Assembly: GCA_006538405.1 (NCBI GenBank)
Contig: BJKQ01000034.1
Coordinates: 1 to 64,000 of the forward strand
Length of the DNA stretch: 64,000 nucleotides
Origin: Hansfordia pulvinata
Lineage: Eukaryota > Ascomycota > Sordariomycetes > Xylariales
Direction: 5' to 3'
In this document: piece by piece, positions 51,009 through 61,400 of the stretch
Position numbering within the stretch: position 1 is the stretch's first letter
How the letters are laid out: each line of letters starts with the position of its first letter
Notes under the pieces: generated by a model
What the model was told of the DNA's origin: nothing
What the model saw: only the letters and a program-made list of their open reading frames with translations
Databases searched by the model: none
Position numbers and translations under genes: made by a program

Positions 51009-52375
51009 ATGGCCTCTTCGTTGCCTACGAACCAGCGCAAGGCCAAGCTGAACGACGTAGGCCCCTAACGAGGTGACCAACGCAGTGATTACCGGGTGGA
51101 AGTGCGGCATGCGGCACTTTAACTGTGCCCAGCTCTACCGGAATGAGAAGGAGGTTGGGGCGGCACTGGAGATTCTGGCCAAGGTGCCCGGTTTCAGGCG
51201 CCAAGACATCTCCATCACCAGTAAGGCCTGGAACTTGTAGGTCTCACTCATCGTCACCGGCGGAGGAGAGGCGGGGTGTCCACGCCCAGCTTTCTTGACT
51301 GACACACGAAACCATCGGGGAGGGCAATACTATAGCCACCACGAGCCCGAGAACGCGACCAAGGCCCTCGACCAGACGCTTAAGGACCGGGGCACCGACT
51401 ACGTGGATCTTTACCTGATCCACTGGCCGGCCAACTTTGCCGCGCTGCCGGACGCGAGCTCGCCGACGGGCATCGCGCTGGAGCCCAGCGAGAACGGCAA
51501 GATGATCATGGACAAGGAGCTGACCCTGGACGAGGTGTGGAAGGGGTTCATCGCGCTGCAGAAGACGGGCAAGACGCGCAGCATCGGGGTCAGCAACTTT
51601 TGGGTCAAGCACCTGGACATGGTGATTGACGCAACTGGCGTGGTCCCGGCCGTTAACCAGGGTTCGTGTTTCTCCTCCCTTGCCTCTCTCTCTCTCTCTC
51701 TTTTCTTATTTCTTATTTCTTATTTCTTATTTCTTTATTTTTTGTCTTCTTATACCCCTTGGCTTTTGCTTCCCACACCACCTCTCTTGCCCTCCTCTCT
51801 CCTGGGGTAAAAGAAAAGGAGAAATAGGAAGAAAGACATAGGGAAAGAGGGAGAAAGACACAGGGAAAGAGCACACTCCAGCTCTCGCCGACCTTGCTGA
51901 CATGAGAACAACGCTACGCCACCCAGTCGAGGCTCACCCGCTGCTGAACCAATAAGAGCTGCTGGACTACTGCACGCGGCGGAGCATCCACATGACGGCG
52001 TACATGCCGTTCGGGGGCGTCGCGGCGACGCGGGGCGGGGCGCGGGTCCTGGGCAGCCCCGTGGTGGAGGAGGACGCGCGGCGGAACGGTAAGCAGGCCG
52101 GGTAAGTGCTGGTGTCGTGGGGGTTGCGGCGGGGGTTCTCGGTGCTGCCCAAGTCGGTGCGCCCGGCGCGCATCGAGGCCAACTTCGCGGGCGCCTTCGA
52201 CCTGGGCGACGACGACTACGAGCGGCTGCTAGCGCTAAGCCGGGGCGGCCCGGAGGAGGCCGCGGCGGCGCCCGTGCGGTTCGGCGGATTGCCGTTCACG
52301 TTTGACCCGGCATGGGGCGTCAACGTGTTCAACACGCCCGAGGAGCGGGCCGCTGGGCTGGACGAGCAGATTTAA
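51009..52375 (+). pseudogene. aldo-keto reductase, broken
   Basis: Three exons: 51009-51236, 51336-51661, 51927-52375, with GT-AG introns of 99 and 265 nt. AKR motifs: RHFNCAQLYRNE (catalytic Tyr at 51136-51138), ITSKAWN (catalytic Lys), LIHWP (catalytic His), IGVSNF, NQ, and VLVSWGLRRG near the C-terminus. Damage: after 17 codons the frame jumps by +1 and the conserved G-x-G-T-W strand is missing, implying a small deletion near 51056-51064; the catalytic Asp before C-A-x-x-Y is Asn (AAC at 51121), a G-to-A change; TAA codons at 51953 and 52103 fit CAA-to-TAA. Intron 2 is swollen by a TTTCTTA microsatellite. Such enzymes reduce sugar aldehydes, ketones or other carbonyls. Confidence 0.85.
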
Positions 52376-52750
52376 GGGCCGGGGCGTTGTTATTATTGAC
52401 CTTACCCGTCGGATAGGCACGGGCTGGTCCTTGGATTACTAGTTTCAGATGCTTGACTCCAGATTCAGTATTTAAAACATATTAATTATAATAAAAGAAG
52501 AATTAACTTGCGTGAACATCCGTGGCAGGGAGATAGGGCACCTGAGCGAAGAGGCGGGCGGATGTGCGGGATACCGCCGCCGCTCCTGTCTCGTTAAGCC
52601 GCTTTGTTCAGTACATGTACACATAGGGGCTGGGCGGGTAGGCGCGACACGGTCGCAAAGTTAGCTGTACTGGGTACCTACTCCTTCTTCGCCGACGACT
52701 TTAAAAACAGGCACACCACAGTGCATCACCGTCCTGGTTAGCCGACCCAT
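52376..52750. other. intergenic, no gene
   Basis: Downstream of the aldo-keto reductase and of the small minus-strand ORF (tail to tail). Contains a short AT-rich patch at 52470-52510. Confidence 0.45.
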
Positions 52751-53107
52751 TTAAATGGTGCGTTTCATGCCTTCATCGGCGCAGCAGCTGACGACTCGCA
52801 TCAGGCCGCCTAGGCCACGCATAATAGTGACCATGGCTGCGATGCCTCCAACGGTTGCAAGCACACCCACGAAGACCTTGCGACGACGAGAGATCTCCGT
52901 GTTCTGCACGAAATTAATGATAAGTCGCTGAACGCTGTTTATTCCGGAAGCAAAAGCACGAATGGTGCCTGTCAGTGCGACTCCTCCCTGCTGGATGATG
53001 CCGGCACCATGTCGCATGACTGCAGTGCCACCTTGCTGCATCAACATAGTTCTCCGGTGTTGACCGTCAATTGGCAACTTAGCCGTATACAACCCACTCT
53101 TCTCCAC
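52751..53107 (-). CDS. hypothetical 118-residue protein with one predicted membrane segment
   Basis: Uninterrupted ATG-to-stop frame of 118 codons with even amino-acid use, unlike nearby GC artefacts. Residues about 78-95 form a hydrophobic Val/Ala/Gly/Ile stretch preceded by a basic ISRRRK cluster, consistent with one transmembrane helix; Gly/Gln-rich motifs (QQGG twice) lie in the first half. I recognise no family. Could be a small membrane protein or a fortuitous frame. Confidence 0.45.
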   Translation of the reverse strand: MEKSGLYTAKLPIDGQHRRTMLMQQGGTAVMRHGAGIIQQGGVALTGTIRAFASGINSVQRLIINFVQNTEISRRRKVFVGVLATVGGIAAMVTIMRGLGGLMRVVSCCADEGMKRTI

Positions 53108-53289
53108 TAAAACCCGACCTTCGTCGCGAGATCCGTTCCCAGGGGTACCAGGAACCAGGGCCCCATGCCCTCCTCGCTATACGAGGTGCTGGGGCCATTC
53201 GACGAGTGTGATTGGTCCAACGTCCCAGATTATTGACACTGAAATTGCCATGTAGCTCCCCCACAGCCATGCCCGGGAAAAAGGTACCC

Positions 53290-55290
53290 GAGACGTATCG
53301 ACATATAGCTTAGCCTTTTAAAAATAAATGTATAAAATAAATTTTAGGGGTTAATAATGTTGGTTTTTAATAAATAAAGTAATATAATTAAAGAAATTAA
53401 TTATATAATTCAAATATTATTTAAACCGTTGATTTATCTTTCTTAATTAAGCTACGTTAAGAAATATTAATACGCGACTTAAAAAAAGGAGTGAAACTTG
53501 TACTTACACCTCGTGAAGCAGCCACGGGAGTACGCGGCGGCGTTAATATGATTTTTTATCGTTAAACTTAATTTAACTTTAAATATAAGTTAAGCAATCA
53601 CTTAACGTGCTGGAAAAGGTAAGAGTTAAATCTTTATTCGTATTAATAAGTAAAAGCGAAGCTTTTATTACGCTTTTTTATTTACATATATTAGAAGCTT
53701 CTCTTTTAATTTTCAATTAAAAAGCGGCTGCTTTAATAATAAAGAGTGATAATATTTAATATATTTATATTTATCAAGGTTTAAAACGGTTATAAATAAA
53801 GTAAAAAAGCAACGATTAATATAATAATTAAATTTTAAATAAAAAAAGATATAAGAATTAATAATAACACTTAATAACACCTTTTTTTCTTTTTAAATAA
53901 TAAGCTTAAAATACATATTATTAAAAATCTTATAAGTTTACGGTTATAACGGTTATTTTATTATCTTTATACGTGGTTTTTAAGAAATATACTGAATTTA
54001 AAATATTAAAAGCTTATTATTAAAAAGAGTTCTTAATTATAAAAATTCCTTCATTTTTTAAGCTTATATTTAATTAAAGAGAAAATGAATAAATATTCGT
54101 TTTCCGGATTTAAAATTAAATACCTTAAATAAATATAATAATATATAATTAAAGTTAAGTTTTTTTAAATTTATAATTAAAGTTCATTAAAAAATTTTAA
54201 AGAATTCTTTAAAATTTATATTTTTTAATTTTATATTACCTTTTTAATTCAATCTTATCGGGTGTACGTTTAATAAATCTTTAAGTATTAAAGATATTAA
54301 TAATAACTTAAAAAGAGGTTATTTACTTTTTAAATATAAATTAAATAATAAAACACGGTTAAATTTATTAATATCCGAGTTTATTTAAAGTTATTAAAAG
54401 ATTTAAGTTAAGCTTAAAGTTATTAAGTATCTTTTTTATTAACTTTTTAATTAAATAATAATATTATTATAAATAATAACGCCCTTTTTTACGTTTACCT
54501 TTAACTTATTTCCTTTAATTACTTTATAAAATATTTTTTTATTATTAAAACAAATAAGAAAAGACCCGTTTTAATAAAAGCCTTATTTAATAAATAAGTT
54601 ATATAATAATAATAAATCCACCTTTGAAGTTTAAAAATAAATAAAAACTTATTAATTAAAAGTAAACACTGATTTTATTATAAAATAATACGGATTAAGA
54701 ATTCTTTATTTAATCTTTTTATAAGACTTAATTAAGCGTGATATCGCCTTTTTTATTAAAAAAGAATTAATAATATTTAAAGACTTGAATAAATTTATTT
54801 AATACCTTATAAACCTTTATATAAACCCTTATATTTAAAACGTGATTAATATAAAGATTAATTATATTTAATAAATAAAGTAAAAGTTATTTCTTAACTT
54901 TTATATTCGATTCAAATAGCTTTTTACGATAAAGAAAAAAGGTAATTAAAGGGATATTTATAAATTAAATTATCTTTTTAAAGGGCTTTTTATACGAATA
55001 AAGGATATTCTTATTAAGCGTGATCTTTTTTATATTAATTATAAAAAGGCGGTTTAATAATATTAAAGTATTATAATAAATCTTAAGTTTTATAACTTAT
55101 AAGAAAAGTATTAAAAACACGCTTTTTTTTAACCGCCTTAAATCTTATTAACTCCCACTTTTAAAGTTAATAAAGATAAGGACTTTTATATAATAAGCGT
55201 GAATAATATAAGTGTTAAGTTACGAGTACAGCCGGGGTTAACCAGCGTTCGTATAAGTATAATTAATTAATAAAATAAAAGGCGTAAGCT
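53290..55290. other. AT-rich RIP-mutated block
   Basis: Sharp change from GC-normal to AT-rich at about 53300. No terminal repeat, protein motif or useful frame was recognised. It abuts the mariner element on its right. Confidence 0.55.
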
Positions 55291-55299
55291 TAAAATCGC

Positions 55300-56615
55300 G
55301 AGTTATATTAAAACCACCCTTTAACTTTAACCACTTACATGTAATTTAATTTAATAAGGAAAAAATAAGAAAAATATATAAGTAAAAGAGAAATGCTTAA
55401 TATACATACCTATATTTTCAATATTTTATATACCACCCCTTAACCTTTATTATAATTGTAATCCTCCTTAGCATATTATTTATTAGCTTATTAATCAGGT
55501 CTTTAAGAATAGCCTCTTAAACCTCTTATATAGCTTTAATCAGCTTATCTATGCTTACCATGTTATTCTTTAGCTTTATTAGCTTAAGGTACCTTTTATA
55601 AACTTCATTTTTAATCCATACCCATATGTTTTTAATAAGGTTAAGATTAAGGGAGTATAAAGGCCATTTTAATACAGGGAAGCCTAACTCTTCCAGGAAT
55701 TCCTGGATAATAAAGGACTTATGAATAAGAGCATTATCATATATAAAGGTCATCCTTAGCTCAAGAATCTGTGGCAATGCTTTATTTAATAATTGCTTAT
55801 AAACCTGGCTTATTATGCCTCCTCTTTTAAACCTAAGGTCTTTAAAGCAAATTTTAAGGTTAATCCTTTTATTAAAGCTAATTCCTCCTTTAAACATTTA
55901 ATAATGACTAGATTTCTTATACTTAAGTTAAATATAATCCTTTTTTATAAATAATAAGCTTAATTTTAAGGAATTTAATTAATAATTAGCTAAGATATAA
56001 GGGTGTAAAGTTGAAGGGTGAAATATATTATAAGGCTTAAAAACCTATCCTCTCCTTTTACCTTAACCCCTTTCCATTAAGACTTTATTAATCTATAAAA
56101 TGGACCTTTAATAATGCACTGGCTTTTATTAATACTTTAAAGCTTATTTATACCTGACTTTTATATAATACTTAAATAGAAATGGCTTAATAAAAGCAAG
56201 GTGGTGCTAAATACCTTCTTTTTAAAGGAACCTTAAAATTGTCCTCTTAAAAGCACTTAATCCACCCTCTTTTTTAAGTTAAAATAAAGAGCAAAATAAA
56301 TTAAAGGATATAAAACGAAGCAGAAGTCTTTTTAACTGTTTTAATAAAATGTGTGGCCTGCCACGGCCAGGTAAAGACACCCCCTTATTTTAAGTAAGGT
56401 ACCTTAACCAGATTCCTTTACAGGTGTGTCTTAAAATGCCTTCTGCTTTAACCATTATAAAGATACTTAAGCCAGATTAAATAGCCCTTATAATCCTGTT
56501 CTTCTTACGAGGTGTTATATGTACTCCTATAATTTTTAAAGCATTAAGGGGTGGTAAAAAGGAGGGTTAAAGAAGGGAGGGGGGGTAGACGCGTTACGCG
56601 TTTTACGCGAAATTT
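55300..56615 (-). mobile_element. Tc1/mariner-type element, partly RIP-mutated (copy 2)
   Basis: Collinear with 24630-25830 but much less degraded. The right end carries GTTACGCGTTTTACGCG, like the other copy. The minus strand encodes the C-terminal part of a DDE transposase (55526-55897). Exact left terminus unresolved. Confidence 0.8.
55526..55897 (-). pseudogene. Tc1/mariner transposase C-terminal fragment
   Basis: A 123-codon frame contains the second catalytic Asp (residue 54, in YDNALIHKS, relatives DNAPIH) and the third catalytic site in YSLNLNLIKNIW, where relatives have YSPDLNPIENIW. Pro to Leu, Asp to Asn, Pro to Leu and Glu to Lys are all C-to-T or G-to-A changes, and the last removes the catalytic Glu. 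The N-terminal DNA-binding half upstream is broken by stops. Confidence 0.85.
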
Positions 56616-57211
56616 AGCTAGTGCGCCTTTTTTTTTTGCCGGGCCACTGTAAGTACACCTAGTTTCCCTCTGCGCATTCCACTTTCAGGTGGCTTATGGT
56701 CACCTTCTTATAGTAAACATTTACTCGTACCTCCTGAGTTGGTAGCCGCTTATCATATCTGCATCTATAGACCTAATCTTTTCTTTTTGTAGTATTCATC
56801 AAGGTTCTGATAATATCAAAGGTTCGCTTTTCGACGTCGCCGCAACATGAAATCACAGACAGCACCTGCCCTGCCCAACCCAGGGAGAAGATGGACCCAC
56901 TTCCCCCGTCAGGTGATAGAGCCTCCAATCACGTCGCCCCCTTCCCCCTCCCCCCCCATTAAAACGGTACTTGCTACTCGTACTTGATATGCTCGCACCC
57001 TCATGACTGCCGTCGTGTCCCGCATCATCTAGGCAACCATAACGTGAGGTCGCAATCAGCCTCAATTCGCCAGATCGGATCCTATCTCTTCATTTTGTAA
57101 GAAGAAGCAGATACTGCCTGGTCGCGTGTCGGCACACCAGATGACTTAATCATTTCCCCAGTGCGCGGCCGGGCTGCTGTCACACTAGTCACAATCTCAA
57201 AGCGCTTGCTC
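56616..57211. promoter_or_regulatory. 5' region of the Ten1-like gene
   Basis: GC-normal spacer between the mariner end and the Ten1-like start codon. A C-run and pyrimidine-rich tract lie near 56940-56960. No gene recognised. Confidence 0.45.
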
Positions 57212-57759
57212 ATGTCTAGTGCCCCTCTGCCCTCAACAAGATGCCTTCTCTCCAGCCTGCCAGGCCAAGAGGTGGGGGATAAGGTACGGTTTCTTGGCTG
57301 GTTAGTATTCCCACTCTCGTTACATCCTGTTTCCTACCTGCCGATTTTCTGTCTCTCTCCGTCTTGCTAACTGCGAAAAGTGTCTACGCCTACAACACCA
57401 AGTCGGCAGAGCTGGTTCTCACCCACCAGCTTCCCAAGGATAGTCAGGTACGAGCAGTAGTGGATGTTGGTCTCCTGCTGGAGAACCTCAAAACCGAACA
57501 GACAGACTACGGGCAGTGGGTACACGTCATCGGGTACGTCAACTCGATAGGCAGCAAAGCAGGCTCGGTCGTGGGGGTTTCCGCCTGTCAGAACGTCAAG
57601 ATACAAGCGCTCGTGCTGTGGGTTGCTCAGGGGCTTGATCTTCTTACGAGCAGACTTTTGTCAACACGGCTTCGTCTGATTCCCGTCCTGCTCGCCCGAG
57701 AAGGGAGCCCCGCTGAACCCATTGAGCCCACCGAGATGGTGAGGGCGAGACTTTGTTGA
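57212..57759 (+). CDS. ten1: Ten1-like telomere-capping CST complex subunit
   Basis: Exon 1 57212-57300, intron 57301-57380 (GTTAGT...CTAAC...AAAG), exon 2 57381-57759; 155 residues as read. The protein has the fungal Ten1 layout: short N-terminus ending PLPSTRCLLSSLP, V-R-F-L-G-C strand completed across the splice, a TKSAELVLTHQ strand, VRAVVDVGLLLENLK and GQWVHVIGYV. These are OB-fold strands by which Ten1 pairs with Stn1 and binds single-stranded telomere DNA with Cdc13/CTC1, protecting ends and regulating fill-in synthesis in the nucleus. No RIP-type stop is present. After GLDL (about 57640) homology may shift one frame to a YEQTFVNT segment, so the last ~40 residues are uncertain. A diverged paralogue rather than the housekeeping copy is possible. 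Confidence 0.8.
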
Positions 57760-58410
57760 GAGCTGAGCCTTTCCAAGAAGACTCGACTTGGCGGGAACTG
57801 TCTGATTGTCCAAAAGCCCTCCCGACTGATTTTGCTGGGAACGAATAGGTCTCCTACAGTCACTTGTTGCAGACGGTGGCCCATTTTCCTTCAAGGGTGA
57901 CTTTGCATCCCAGTGTGTTTCCATCGCGTCTCTAACAAGGAGCATGGCGTATCTTTCGTTAGAATCGCAGCTAGTAGCAGGCATTGACAGCGGGTAGCAG
58001 GAATACGAAATCGAGGCTGTTGGCGATGATGAAGCAGGGGTGTCCGAGAGGTGCAGATACAGGGCAATGAGTTCAGAACCAGTAAGCTAGCAGCATCAAC
58101 AAGGTATTGGCAATCAACGAGGTTTGCACAGGTGGATGAAATATCTAGAACAGACACTCAATACGAACCTCAGACGTGAGAAGCATCGAGTCCTAGCGCT
58201 TTTTTCGAGCATGTCTACATTGCAAGTATCACACCGCAACAGCTCAGCCCCAACACTTTCGTGAGCTTTGGATCTCGTCTGTTTTCAGAGCGGCAGTTCA
58301 GTCTGTGATTCCGAATGTGTATTCAAATCCTCGCTGCCGGCCGTCTCCCGCGTCGCCGGTCCCGCAAAGTCGAGTTTTATGAAGAAACACACCCTTAACG
58401 GTTCGGGTTA
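57760..58410. other. 3' flank of the Ten1-like gene, no recognised gene
   Basis: GC-normal. Minus-strand frames at 57661-57984 and 57891-58157 have no domain. Composition falls to AT-rich at about 58410. Confidence 0.45.
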
Positions 58411-61400
58411 TCGAATATTAATGAGAACACATTAAATTAAAAGTTAATTAATGCTAAATACATAAGAGGGATTCACTTATTATATAAATAAATAATAAAG
58501 AGCGTTCTTAACCCTTTCACTTTTATCACTCTTACTTGATCCTTACAATTTATTAATCTTATTAAAAACCTTTTTAATAAAAAAACTTATAAAAAAAGGC
58601 ATTAAATTAAGAAAAAGGTTATTATTTACCAAGTTTAAAAGTATTTATAACCTTATTATCGTTATCCGTTAAAAGTTTATCTTTTAGTAATATTTAATTA
58701 TAAATCTTCTTTATTTAATGAGTTAAATATAAGTTTTACCTTTTTAAATTATAATTTATATTGTATTACACTTTTAAAGGTTTAACTTATTTCTCTTTTT
58801 TTATATACTTAATAAATACCTTTCATTTTCTTAATAAAGCGTTTTTAATCTTTATTTTAATTATTATATCTTTTTTAAGTTATAATCTTAAAAGATAATT
58901 AACTTACCTTTATTAACTTTAAAGATCATAATTATTATAAAGCAATATTAAAAGATATTTTTTTATTAATTTTTAATAATTTAATTAATAAATATAATAA
59001 AGAATTTAAGTTATATCGTTTTACCGTTTTTTTTTTTTATAAAATTTATTAAAGGTATCCTGAATTATAATATTTAATATTTTATAAGCTTTTTAATCTT
59101 TATATTCTTTGCTTTTATTAAAAAACACTACTTTAAAGTGAATATAAGGAAGTTAAAAGGTAAAAGTAAGATTAATTATATTAAACTATATAAGGAGTTA
59201 ACTTAGCTTTTCCTTAAATAAGTAAGGGTTAATTAAAATGTTTTATAAAACAGTAAATTAAATAATTAATTTTAATTATAAGTTTTATTAACGGTAAAAA
59301 GGCGGAAAAACAGTGTTTTTTAAACGAGTAAATAATATTAAGTAATTATATTAAAGGAAAAGTGTGTTATTTATTATTTTATTAATAAAAAAAGGAAAGG
59401 AAAAAAATAATATAATACCGATTTAAGGATTAAAAAAAGGGTGGTGTTATATAACTCTTATTAAATTTATTTCTTTTATTTTTTAATTTAATAAATTTTA
59501 AAGCTTAATTATAGCTTAAAAGCAAAAGAAAGTATTTTTTAATAATGTTTTAATAAGTTTATTTATTACTTACTTTTTTATTAACGTGAATTAAAGTGAA
59601 TTATCTTATTATTAACTTATTCCTTAAATTAAATAATTTGAATTTAATAATATTTAAGCCTTTTATAAAAGTAAGGGTTTTTAATTGTTATAATAACTTT
59701 TTAATTATTTTAAAGAATCATTATAATAACCTTGTTTTCTTTAATATTTAACTCCTTTAAAAATCGTTAAATTTAAACTGCATTCTTAAAAGCTTAAGTT
59801 TATTTAATTAACTTCAACTTATAAAAGGAAAAGAATATAATTACTTGTTTTTTTAAGCTTTAATTAATAACATTGCTTTTTATATTAAAGATATAATTAA
59901 ATATAAACCGTTTTATTTAATAATGTTTTATTTTATTTATATTTAAAATTTTAAATAAAGTTTTTAACCTTTTTAAATAAATAAGCTTAAGGTTTATTAT
60001 TCCTTTTAAATACTTAAATATATGTTTAAATAAATTCTTATAAGCCTTATTAAGGTTAATAATAAACTTATTATAAAGAAAGATAATATAAGTAATATTA
60101 AGTAACTTATAACCTTAATATATTAATACTTATCTTTTTTTATAATTATAAAATTAAAATAAAAAGGTATAAAAGCTTTATTTTTTATAAGTGTATCTTT
60201 AAAAGAAGTATTAATAAATTTTAAAGTCTTTAAGACTTAATTAAGATAACCGGTTTATTTTAGGTAAATAATATATCTTAACTTATTTTTATATTAAGGT
60301 AAAAAGTGTAAGGCCTTAAATTAATTATTTTAAACTTATTACTTAATGGCTTTTTAAGCTTTAAGATCTCGCTCTTAAAAGGTTTTATAATTAATAAGTC
60401 GGTTATATAAATAATTATATAAAGATTATTATTAATAAACACTTAAATATTAAAGTTTAATAATATAAAGCCTTACTTTTTAAAAAACACGCTTAAAGTT
60501 TAATATTAAATTTAATAAGCTTACTTTAAGTTATATAAGGCTTTATTTAACTTATAAACCCATTTTAAGCCGTTATTAAAACCTTTTAATTAAAGAATAT
60601 AAATATTCTTATCGATATCTTTATAAAAGAAAGTTATCTTTATATTTATTTAATTTAATTTTAAGTTTCAGGTTATAATATAAATAATATTACTTTACAA
60701 GTTATTAACTTTATAATTAATATAAAAGATTTATTAAAGATAATTCCCTTTATTTATATAAAACCTCGTATTATTTATTAAGCCTTAAACCTTTATATTT
60801 CACCGTTCGGTCCTTACTTAAGCTTAGAAACCTATTTTACACTTAAAAGGACTCTTTTTTAAAAAGGTTTATAAAGGGTTTAAGTCTTAATTTTAATAAG
60901 TACTTAATACTCGCTCTTTATAATTTTATATTACTTAAGGTAAAAGGGGTTAAGCTTAACTTAACGGTAAGACTTAAATTTAAAAGGCTTATTAATTAAT
61001 TATAAGGTAAAACTTATAAAAGTTATAATTAAAAGAAAGTTAAGGTTAAAAGTAATAAGTATATAATCACTTTACGTTAACTTCTTTAATTATAAGTTTA
61101 AGTAATTCTTTAATACTCTTTATTTAAACGGTTAAAATAGTTTTCTACTTATAAGGAGTGTATTAAAGATAGTTTTAAATTAAGTGTATTTAAGCTTAAA
61201 AGGTTTAAAGATATTAAGTTAAGTAAGCTTAAAAAAGTATAAGATTTAATATTATTAACGTGCTCGCTTTAAATAACGATCTTAAAGGTATAATCTTTTA
61301 TAAGATTATAAGTTATATTTTAAAAAGTTATAAATAAAGTTTTTAATCTTTTAAGTTTATTATAAATATAAAGTTATCGTTTTAAGCTTAAAACTTAAGT

